Assembly (NCBI GenBank): GCA_050011895.1
Contig: JBEKIF010000147.1
Location: forward strand, 1 to 5,615
Direction: 5' to 3'
From: DATBGO01 sp050011895
GTDB lineage: Bacteria; Actinomycetota; Actinomycetes; Streptosporangiales; Streptosporangiaceae
DNA: 5,615 nt
Position numbers and translations under genes: made by a program. Under the pieces are notes generated by a model, which was not told where the DNA came from, searched no databases, and saw only the letters and a program-made list of their open reading frames with translations. Below are positions 1-4,963 of this stretch, piece after piece; position 1 is the stretch's first letter, and every line of letters begins with the position of its first letter.

Positions 1-820
1 GCACCGAACGCCACACGGACACATGCGGTGGCGTTGGCCGCTCGGTCCCGGGCTTGCCCTTCAGGTCGACGTGGTCCCAGCGGAGGGCCCGCATTTCCTC
101 GGTCCGGAGCCCGGTCGTCAGGCTCAAGACGATATAGGCGTGCATCAGGGATACCGGGCGTCGATGGTCCGCGAGTCCCGGGTGCAGCTCCAGCGGAGGA
201 TGGTCTTCGCTGGATGCCCGGAGCAGGGCGGCGGCCTGCGCCAGGGTCAGGCTCTTGCTTGGCCGTCCTGCCTGTCCCTTGGGCGTCTCGACGAGCGTCG
301 CAACGTTACGCGCCACCAGATCGCGGGACTCAGCGTGCCGGATCGCCCGAGTGAGTGCGTTGTGGCCCATCGTCACTGCGGCGGTGGAGTACCTGGCGGC
401 CATTTTGGTCAATGCCTGGCGTACATCGGCCGCGTTGAGTTCCCGCAGTTTCTTGCTGCCGATGGCTTCCAGGATCGGGGCGTGCACGTTCTCGTTCTTC
501 TTGATCGTCTTGGCCGCCCGGCCGTCGAGGCCGTCTCTCAGCCAGTCCTCCGCGGCCTGGCGCAAGGTGTAGGCGGAGTCACCGGCCTTTCGGGTGATCC
601 CCATGTCCAGATCGGCATACAGTGCCTTCAGCTTGTCCTGGACCTCGGTCTTGGTGCGGCCGGTGACTCGCCTCCGGTCACGCTTCCCTTCCGGGGTGAA
701 CCCGAGCGTCACCTCGCCGCGCCAGCGGCCCGGGCAATTCCGGTGCCGCTGGCTGTCACGGCATGGACCACGGTGGTCGAATGAGATCCCGCCCTCGCCA
801 TGCAGACGCCGGTTAGCCAT
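1..820 (-). CDS. int: Tyrosine site-specific integrase, N-terminal 273 residues (3' end beyond left edge)
   Basis: Phage/ICE-type tyrosine recombinase that would integrate and excise a mobile element at an attachment site. The frame is open from the ATG at 820 to the left edge, and an in-frame TAG lies four codons upstream of that ATG, so this is the first possible start. The upstream Shine-Dalgarno is weak (a GGGG about 12 nt away). Residues 1-70 look like the arm-binding N-terminus of actinobacterial integrases (RRRVTGRTKTEVQDKLKAL at about 49-67). Residues 82-180 fit the SAM-like core-binding domain (TLRQAAEDWL; IGSKKLRELNAADVRQAL). The catalytic domain starts near 190 (LTLAQAAALL) and contains the box TTGLRTEEMRALRWDHVDL at about 235-253, with Arg239 as the first catalytic arginine. 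The HxxR box and the nucleophilic Tyr would lie beyond the window, so activity cannot be judged. It reads away from the tRNA-derived site at 962-1011, as expected for an integrase at the inner edge of its element. Confidence 0.93.
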   Translation of the reverse strand, partial: MANRRLHGEGGISFDHRGPCRDSQRHRNCPGRWRGEVTLGFTPEGKRDRRRVTGRTKTEVQDKLKALYADLDMGITRKAGDSAYTLRQAAEDWLRDGLDGRAAKTIKKNENVHAPILEAIGSKKLRELNAADVRQALTKMAARYSTAAVTMGHNALTRAIRHAESRDLVARNVATLVETPKGQAGRPSKSLTLAQAAALLRASSEDHPPLELHPGLADHRRPVSLMHAYIVLSLTTGLRTEEMRALRWDHVDLKGKPGTERPTPPHVSVWRSV

Positions 821-841
821 AGCGGCAGGCTACCCCAAGGT

Positions 842-861
842 GGGGACAATCGGGGGGACAA
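842..861. repeat. Direct repeat GGGGACAA x2 next to int start
   Basis: GGGGACAA occurs at 842-849 and 854-861, a 12-bp period, just upstream of the integrase start. It lies on the element side of the tRNA-derived site. Short tandem repeats between int and the att core are typical of arm-type integrase binding sites, so that is the inferred role; no binding evidence exists here. A small hairpin-forming CCCC-AAGGT-GGGG (833-845) overlaps the first copy and lies about 13 nt before the int ATG. Confidence 0.4.
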
Positions 862-900
862 CCGCCGGATAACTGAGAACACATCCTGGCACTCGCACGG

Positions 901-929
901 ACTATATTCGCAGTTGGATGGCACATCCA
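901..929 (-). promoter_or_regulatory. Possible int promoter with overlapping palindrome
   Basis: On the minus strand TATAGT (906-901) resembles a -10 box. The perfect 6-bp inverted repeat TGGATG-GCA-CATCCA (915-929) sits where a -35 box would be at 17-bp spacing. The -35 match itself (TGGATG) is poor. The arrangement would suit a repressor or excisionase site over the integrase promoter, but this is inferred from sequence alone. Confidence 0.25.
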
Positions 930-961
930 CTCTCGTCGTTCCTGCTTCGAAAGGTGTCTGA

Positions 962-1011
962 TCTCCATGGTAAGGAGAAGGTCTACGGTTCGATTCCGTA
1001 AGGGGGCTCCA
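962..1011 (+). other. attR: Attachment site: 3' fragment of tRNA-Thr(GGT)
   Basis: The stretch folds exactly like the 3' half of a tRNA: anticodon stem TCTCC/GGAGA (962-966, 974-978), seven-base loop ATGGTAA with anticodon GGT, short variable loop AGGTC, T-stem TACGG/CCGTA around TTCGATT, then acceptor strand AGGGGGC, discriminator T and encoded CCA (to 1011). A matching 5' strand (GCCCCCT) and a D-arm are absent upstream, where the sequence is element-like. Anticodon GGT reads Thr codon ACC, and the half matches what I know of actinobacterial tRNA-Thr(GGT). Integrases using tRNA genes duplicate the 3' part at the far junction. With the fragment on the plus strand and int to its left, the element must extend leftward to an intact tRNA gene outside the window, making this the right junction. 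Confidence 0.85.
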
Positions 1012-1072
1012 CCCACAAAGTAGCAGGTCAGGCGGAGCTTCTGATCAGTCTCGCGTCATCCCCAAGATCACC

Positions 1073-1091
1073 TGACCGTCAGTTGACCGTC
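1073..1091. repeat. Tandem TGACCGTC repeat
   Basis: TGACCGTC is found at 1073-1080 and again at 1084-1091, an 11-bp period, about one helical turn. It lies 62 bp to the right of the tRNA-derived site. Such repeats are common near actinobacterial integrase attachment regions, from memory and not searched. On this side of the junction it would belong to the flank or to a second, older element. Confidence 0.4.
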
Positions 1092-1467
1092 GTTCTGGAC
1101 GTTAAGAGTTGGCACTCAGCCGCACAGATTGACTCTCGATGGCCCGCCGGTTCAACGCGGCGGCGACTCCTGCTGAACAGTTCAAGGCCCTCCCTGCGGC
1201 TGGCACCCGGGTTTCGCTCGGCCGTCCAGGTGAGTCCCGGTCATCCAGGAACGCCCGCAGGGACCGCACCGCCACATCAACCTTGTCCTCGGCGAGCATC
1301 TGACGAGCGCCACTGGTCGGGCTCCGAGCCGAACGGCAACTCAGCGGGCTGCCGTCTCTAGCGCTGTGTTACGGCGACCGAGCGATCCCGAGGTAGCCGA
1401 CGGCGCATCGCCCAGCCGACGGGCCCGCAGGTGTACCCGGCGAGATCCCGCCTGCACAATTTGGCGA
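1092..1467. other. Stretch without a recognisable gene between att site and catalase
   Basis: No convincing gene was found. On the minus strand a frame at 1102-1299 gives a 65-residue peptide that starts MLAEDKVDVAVRSLRAFLDD and continues open upstream; it is not recognised and has no clear ribosome site. Another minus-strand frame, entering from the truncated catalase end (about 1520 down to 1358), has the residues ADAGIVVLRHVVAKLCRRDL; it is likewise unassigned. These could be remnants of genes left by the event that removed the catalase 3' end. The stretch has no transposase signature I can identify. Confidence 0.5.
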
Positions 1468-2706
1468 CTACGTGCCGAAGCACCACGATCCCCGCGTCCG
1501 CCGCGGCACGGCTGGCTTGTTGTGCTCGCTGTCTGCCTTGGGGCCGCCCTTCGAGTTGGGCGCGTAGACCGGGTCGGTTACGTTTACGATCCGCATCGCG
1601 CCGTCCTTGCTGTAGGCGTGCACGGGCACCTTGGGTGAGTTCACCGGGATCTGCTTGTAGTTCACGCCGAGCCGGGCGCGGTGCGCGTCGGAGTAGGAAA
1701 ACCCCCGGGCGGGCAGCATCCGGTTCGGGCTCAGCGCGATCCCGGGCACCAGGTTGTTCGGCTCGAACGCAGCTTGCTCGATCTCGGTGTGGTAGTCGGT
1801 CACGTTCCGGGTGAGGGTCAGCCGGCCGACCTCGGTCAGCGGGTAGTCGCCGTGCGGCCACACCTTGGTCAGGTCGAACGGATTGAACCGGTAGGTCTTG
1901 GCGTCCTCGGACGGCATGATCTGCATTTTCAGCGTCCAGGACGGGAACTCGCGGCGGCCGATCGCCTCATACAGGTCGCGCTGGTGGTAGTCGGTGTCGG
2001 CCGCCGCCATCTGGTCGCCCTCGTCCTGGGTGAAGAACTCGATGCCCTGGTCGGTCTTGAAGTGGTACTTTACCCAGAACTTCGCGCCCCTGGCGTTGAG
2101 CCACAGGTAAGTGTGCGAGCTGTAGCCGTTCATATGCCGCCAGGACCGCGGGATGCCCCGGTCGCCCATGAGCCAGGTGACCTGGTGCGCGGACTCCGGC
2201 GACAGCGTCCAGAAGTCCCACTGCCTGTCGTGGTCGCGCAGGTTGTTGTCGGCGCGGCGCTTCTGGGACCGGATGAAGTGCTGGAACTTCAGCGGGTCGC
2301 GGATGAAGAACACCGGGGTGTTGTTCCCGACCATGTCGTAGTTGCCGTCGGAGGTGTAGAACTTCAGCGCGAACCCGCGCGGGTCACGCCACGTGTCGGG
2401 GCTGCCCCGCTCGCCGGCGACGGTGGAGAACCGGATCAGCGTGTCCGTCTTGGTGCCGGGCTGGAACACCGCAGCCTTGGTGAACGCGCTGACGTCGTCG
2501 GTCACCTCGAAGTGCCCGAACGCGCCGCCGCCCTTGGCGTGCGGCTGGCGCTCGGGTATCCGCTCCCGGTTGAAGTTGGCCATCTGCTCGATCAGGTAAT
2601 GATCTTGGAGAAGAACCGGGCCTTCCGTGCCCACGGTCAGCGAAAACTCATCGCTCTCAACCGGGGCGCCTGCATCGGTCGTCGTCCTGATACCTGGTTG
2701 CGTCAT
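1468..2706 (-). CDS. katA: Haem catalase (clade 3 type) with lost C-terminal domain
   Basis: Monofunctional haem catalase, converting hydrogen peroxide to water and oxygen in the cytoplasm, 412 residues from the ATG at 2706. The start is set by a family-like N-terminus (TEGPVLLQDHYLIEQMANF) and a weak purine-rich site, GAAAGAG; a longer upstream reading lacks catalase similarity. The distal catalytic His56 (PERQPHAKGGGAFG, where most relatives have RVVHAKG), the Asn pair 128-129 (VGNNTPVFF), and proximal Arg334 and Tyr338 (ARGFSYSDAHRARLG) are all present. So are the conserved RHMNGYSSHT and NPFDLTKVWPH segments. Similarity stops near residue 398, after YAPNSKGGPKAD. The final dozen residues (VPRRTRGSWCFGT) do not resemble catalase, and the C-terminal catalase-related domain is missing, where relatives run to about 480-500 residues. 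No frame downstream restores it. The product may be unstable or inactive, or the gene may be a pseudogene; this is inferred. Confidence 0.92.
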   Translation of the reverse strand: MTQPGIRTTTDAGAPVESDEFSLTVGTEGPVLLQDHYLIEQMANFNRERIPERQPHAKGGGAFGHFEVTDDVSAFTKAAVFQPGTKTDTLIRFSTVAGERGSPDTWRDPRGFALKFYTSDGNYDMVGNNTPVFFIRDPLKFQHFIRSQKRRADNNLRDHDRQWDFWTLSPESAHQVTWLMGDRGIPRSWRHMNGYSSHTYLWLNARGAKFWVKYHFKTDQGIEFFTQDEGDQMAAADTDYHQRDLYEAIGRREFPSWTLKMQIMPSEDAKTYRFNPFDLTKVWPHGDYPLTEVGRLTLTRNVTDYHTEIEQAAFEPNNLVPGIALSPNRMLPARGFSYSDAHRARLGVNYKQIPVNSPKVPVHAYSKDGAMRIVNVTDPVYAPNSKGGPKADSEHNKPAVPRRTRGSWCFGT

Positions 2707-2734
2707 TTGAGGACTCTTTCTGCGGATGGCGCAT
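2657..2734 (-). CDS. Candidate 25-codon leader ORF overlapping the catalase start
   Basis: On the minus strand AGGAGG (2750-2745) precedes ATG at 2734 by 10 nt. The frame then runs 25 codons (MRHPQKESSNDATRYQDDDR and five more) to TGA at 2659-2657, crossing the catalase ATG in another frame. The Shine-Dalgarno is better than that of catalase itself. It could be a translated leader that affects catalase initiation, or chance. The encoded peptide resembles nothing I know. Confidence 0.2.
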   Translation of the reverse strand: MRHPQKESSNDATRYQDDDRCRRPG

Positions 2735-2768
2735 TGGCCTGACGCCTCCTCACGACAGGCCAATGCGC
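2729..2768. promoter_or_regulatory. Perfect 13-bp inverted repeat in the catalase leader
   Basis: GCGCATTGGCCTG (2729-2741) and CAGGCCAATGCGC (2756-2768) are exact reverse complements around a 14-nt loop. The repeat ends 22 bp before the catalase ATG. Transcribed on the minus strand it gives a strong hairpin whose loop displays GAGGAGG. There is no U-run on either side, so it is not an ordinary terminator. Likely roles are an operator for a peroxide-responsive repressor or an RNA hairpin controlling catalase translation; neither can be chosen from sequence. Confidence 0.7.
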
Positions 2769-2852
2769 GACACCCAGCGTTCCCTGGCCGATCCGATGCC
2801 GACGAAGCCGGCTTCTGGAGACAGTTCGTCGTACGATGGCTCGCTTCATGCT

Positions 2853-2864
2853 GGAACATGTTCC
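2853..2864. promoter_or_regulatory. Perfect 12-bp palindrome GGAACATGTTCC upstream of catalase
   Basis: GGAACATGTTCC is fully symmetric and lies about 147 bp upstream of the catalase start, just downstream (minus strand) of a TATAGG (2886-2881) that could be a -10 box. No convincing -35 is present. A dimeric repressor site near the catalase promoter is a plausible role. It does not match the peroxide-regulator boxes I know (PerR/Fur type), so the regulator is unknown. Confidence 0.4.
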
Positions 2865-3014
2865 CTGCCGAGAGTTGATGCCTATACGGCCATGGCGAGG
2901 CTGCAAAGAAGAACCAGTTAACATAATATGCGGATCAGGTAGTGAAGGAGCCGCAACGTCGCTAAAGCATTATTGCGGCGGTCGTCGCCGAATTTATCTC
3001 TAGCCCGGTTTGGG

Positions 3015-3159
3015 TGTCCACGACGTAGCTGACGGAGGGTATTTGTTCGCATAGACACGTTATCTGAAGCGCTGTCCACGACGCAGACTCCTTGTCGTTG
3101 CTGCTTTTGGGGTCCGTGCCTCGCACGTACTGCTCAGTAGCGGCATGTCTACGACGCAA
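3015..3159 (+). repeat. Three imperfect direct repeats, consensus TGTCYACGACGYAR
   Basis: Copies are TGTCCACGACGTAG (3015-3028), TGTCCACGACGCAG (3073-3086) and TGTCTACGACGCAA (3146-3159), start-to-start spacing 58 and 73 bp. They lie in the intergenic tract between the catalase upstream region and the istB-like scar. Each differs from the middle copy by one or two bases. They could be protein-binding sites, for example terminal repeats of an IS21-type element, which carries several such repeats at its ends, or regulator sites. The rest of 2870-3172 holds no supported gene; a short AT-richer patch is at about 2905-2930. Confidence 0.6.
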
Positions 3160-3172
3160 GAGCCCCAACCTA

Positions 3173-3334
3173 CCGGCACTTCTGGCAGACGGGCTTCAGA
3201 TAACGGCGCCGCTGCTAGACCGGCTCATCAACACCAGCCACCAGATCGTCATGAACGGCCACAGCTACTGCCCCAACAAACGCCCCGGCTGCCCCTCAGC
3301 GCGCCATCCCCCGGGGAAGGAGGCCATCATGTAA
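3173..3334 (+). pseudogene. istB: Probable C-terminal remnant of IS21-family helper ATPase IstB
   Basis: In one plus frame the residues LLADGLQITAPLLDRLINTS followed by HQIVMNGHSYCPNKRPG resemble the C-terminal end of actinobacterial IstB proteins. In those, a segment of the type 'ALLDRL-(I/L)-xxSH' precedes a '-G-SYR' box and a basic tail. Only about 50 residues remain, ending at TAA 3332-3334. The Walker motifs and the rest of the AAA+ ATPase domain are missing, and the sequence before about 3173 is not IstB-like. No istA is present. This is therefore a scar left by an insertion sequence and subsequent deletion. The identification comes from remembered family sequences; another source is possible. 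Confidence 0.5.
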
Positions 3335-3444
3335 AACAGCACATGGGCCAGGCCCACCTGGGGAATTACCTGAGCATCACCCCAGGGGATTACGTGGCGT
3401 TCCACATGGATTTGTATCTGGATGAGCGCTGGCTGCTCTGGTAG
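3331..3444 (+). pseudogene. Short ORF with probable lost start codon, unknown function
   Basis: An open frame reads KQHMGQAHLGNYLSITPGDY followed by VAFHMDLYLDERWLLW and TAG (3442-3444). The composition is protein-like, unlike neighbouring shadow frames. A strong AAGGAGG (3317-3323) stands 7 nt before the in-frame codon GTA at 3331. A GTG to GTA change would have removed a perfectly placed start. The same site also precedes ATG-TAA at 3329-3334 by 5 nt, in the wrong frame. The first in-frame ATG is at 3343, 19 nt from that site, so initiation there would be weak. I do not recognise the family. It may be a passenger of the neighbouring IS scar or the tail of a deleted gene. Confidence 0.35.
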
Positions 3445-3498
3445 GGAGGGAAGGTCCTTTCTTGCGCGGCCGGGAAGCTCAAGCCCGCACGATCTGCT

Positions 3499-3514
3499 GG
3501 TCACTTGTGTGACC
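3499..3514. promoter_or_regulatory. Palindrome GGTCAC-N4-GTGACC upstream of the secreted protease
   Basis: GGTCACTTGTGTGACC forms perfect 6-bp arms about a 4-bp centre, 92 bp before the protease ATG. A second palindrome, GGTGCGCACC, lies at 3519-3528. Together they suggest an operator region controlling the protease. No clear -35/-10 pair is visible in 3445-3606, and the regulator is unknown. Confidence 0.4.
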
Positions 3515-3593
3515 GCGCGGTGCGCACCGGTCGCGGCCTGCGGTGGCGGCAGCGCGCTAGAGGTAGACGAGCCAGGAACATCCAGGGCACGGC

Positions 3594-3600
3594 AGAGAGG
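3594..3600 (+). promoter_or_regulatory. Ribosome binding site fixing the protease start
   Basis: AGAGAGG sits 6 nt before the ATG at 3607. This supports 3607 over the earlier in-frame ATG-like starts (the frame is open back to 3505) and over the adjacent ATG at 3610. The upstream in-frame stretch is Arg-rich and not signal-peptide-like. Confidence 0.65.
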
Positions 3601-3606
3601 AACATA

Positions 3607-4776
3607 ATGATGTCCGGAAACCTACGTTCGCCCCAGTGGTGGATACACAAGATCATCAGACCCGTCGGACGAGCCAAGCCCGAGTGTCGGAGCCGTTCCC
3701 GGACGGCAGGCGCGCTAGTCGCCTCCGGTGCCATGGTTACCGCCATCAGCCTGGCCGCCGTGGTGCCGGGTTCGGTGGCAGCCTCGGCATCGGCGCGAAG
3801 CGACGTCAGCGTTAACAGCAGCAAGGTGACCTGCACCAAGCGGCCCAAGGTCCAGCCGCCCCCTCTTGGCGTGCTGAAGGCGGTGCTGGCACGGAACGCC
3901 ACCGGACAGCCGTTGCAGGCTGCGGTGTCCAAGATCAAGATCAAGCCGGTGTGCCCGCCGGGTGAGGTCCCGGTGGTAAAGGGCTTGCGGAAGGGCCTTC
4001 CCAACGGCAACCCGGACCAGGCTCGGCACGTTGGGGAGGGCGCCCGGGTCCTTGCAACTCCCGGGCCGCAGGCACCCGCAGGACCGCCGTGTGACGGCAC
4101 ATTTGAAGACGGATACTGCTACTACTGGGCCGGGGCTACCGATTTCAGGGCGGACCAGGGCGGCGGTCACACGATGACCATCGAGAAGCCGAGCGTCGTC
4201 GGAGCCGGCCATTCTCTTGAAGAGATATCGGTGCAGGCGGGCAAGAGCGACGGCAATATCGTTGAGATCGGTTCGATTGTGTCCTCCGGCAATCCGGATC
4301 CCGAGCTCTTCGTCTTTCACTGGGTAAACTGGAACCCGACGTGCTACGACGGCTGCGGCTATCAGCAGTACAGCAACACCTACTACCCGGGTATGGACCT
4401 CTCCAGCCTGGTCGGTCAGCAGGTGTACGACGGGTACGTTTTCTACAAAGGCAGCTGGTGGACGTGGTTCAATGACCAGTGGCTGGGCTACTTCCCCGGT
4501 TCGCTGTGGAACGGGCAATTCCAGACCTCCCAGCAAGTCCAATGGTTCGGTGAAGTGGCGGCCAATAATGGTGTGCCTCCGCTCAGCCAAATGGGAGACG
4601 GGCTGTTCGCCAGCAACCTGCATGCCGCTCCCATGTCCACCTTGTGCGACGTCAATGTCGCAGCGTGGCGCTGCTTCTACTACGACCAGCAGTCGCTCTA
4701 TCAGACCGATCCGACGTTCTACACGGTGGCTCACACCGGTGTCGGAGCAATCCGGCTGGGCGGACCCGGCAACTGA
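3607..4776 (+). CDS. Secreted neprosin-family glutamic endopeptidase (proline-directed)
   Basis: Predicted extracellular protease of 389 residues. Residues 1-32 are a long basic n-region. Residues 33-53 form a hydrophobic core (TAGALVASGAMVTAISLAAVV), with probable signal-peptidase cleavage near the ASA at about 59-62. Residues 63-165 look like a propeptide; CPPGEVPVVKG (116-126) recalls the CP-G-x-P-(I/V) end of the plant neprosin activation domain. The neprosin domain (about 166-386) shows IVEIGSIV with Glu220, ELFVFHWVNWNPTCYDGCGY, SWWTWFNDQWLGYFPGSLW, WFGEVAA with Glu316, and LSQMGDGLF. Glu220 and Glu316 align with Glu188 and Glu297, the catalytic pair of Nepenthes neprosin (MEROPS G3), which cuts after proline at acid pH. 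Eight Cys follow the signal peptide, allowing four disulfides. It stands alone, convergent with the downstream recombinase. Family membership is strong; Pro specificity and acid optimum are inferred from the plant enzyme. Confidence 0.92.
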   Translation: MMSGNLRSPQWWIHKIIRPVGRAKPECRSRSRTAGALVASGAMVTAISLAAVVPGSVAASASARSDVSVNSSKVTCTKRPKVQPPPLGVLKAVLARNATGQPLQAAVSKIKIKPVCPPGEVPVVKGLRKGLPNGNPDQARHVGEGARVLATPGPQAPAGPPCDGTFEDGYCYYWAGATDFRADQGGGHTMTIEKPSVVGAGHSLEEISVQAGKSDGNIVEIGSIVSSGNPDPELFVFHWVNWNPTCYDGCGYQQYSNTYYPGMDLSSLVGQQVYDGYVFYKGSWWTWFNDQWLGYFPGSLWNGQFQTSQQVQWFGEVAANNGVPPLSQMGDGLFASNLHAAPMSTLCDVNVAAWRCFYYDQQSLYQTDPTFYTVAHTGVGAIRLGGPGN

Positions 4777-4795
4777 TCGCGTGGGGGCGCACTGG

Positions 4796-4841
4796 TACGG
4801 CAGCCGTAGCTTGTGGGTTTGTTGCCGAATCGCCGGGCAAC
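4796..4841. terminator. Weak hairpin pair in the convergent intergenic region
   Basis: TACGG-CAG-CCGTA (4796-4808) is followed on the plus strand by a T-rich stretch (GCTTGTGGGTTTGTT). A second stem, GTTGCC/GGCAAC (4821-4826, 4836-4841), follows with a 9-nt loop. They lie 19-65 bp past the protease stop and between convergent genes, so a (bidirectional) terminator is expected here. The stems are short and neither has a proper U-tract. The rest of 4777-4963 shows nothing else. Confidence 0.35.
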
Positions 4842-4963
4842 TGGGAACTCGACGCCCCGAAAGCACGGCCCGGTAATCAAAGACCGAACAAAGGCCTGCA
4901 GGATCCCCGGGGGAGCGGCGAAGTCGTAACGGCGCCTCGATCCTGTCTGCCACCCGCGAGTGG

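Noticed and set aside
23..784. A 253-codon plus-strand frame opposite the integrase
   Set aside because: The minus strand encodes an unmistakable integrase over the same bases; the plus frame has no recognisable domain.
813..1016. A 67-codon minus-strand frame starting MGGAPLRNRTVDLLLTM
   Set aside because: Its N-terminus is simply the antisense of the tRNA-Thr fragment, a well-known source of false ORFs; not accepted as an excisionase.
1681..2742. A 353-codon plus-strand frame opposite the catalase
   Set aside because: It is antisense to a clearly recognisable catalase, has no family similarity, and long open shadow frames are expected in GC-rich DNA.
2703..2924. A 73-codon minus-strand frame ending in ATGA overlap with the catalase start
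   Set aside because: The overlap looks like coupling, but the Arg-rich translation resembles no protein, such as a Fur-type regulator, and it covers the palindromic control sites.
2962..3168. A 68-codon minus-strand frame in the intergenic tract
   Set aside because: There is no recognisable family or ribosome site, and it contains all three direct repeats, so non-coding DNA is the simpler reading.
4266..4277. GGTTCGATT resembling a tRNA T-loop
   Set aside because: It lies inside the protease coding sequence, and no T-stem or acceptor pairing surrounds it.
4897..4914. CCTGCAGGATCCCCGGG resembling a joined PstI-BamHI-SmaI cloning site
   Set aside because: No further vector sequence flanks it, and such GC-rich restriction-site strings arise by chance here; not treated as vector contamination.
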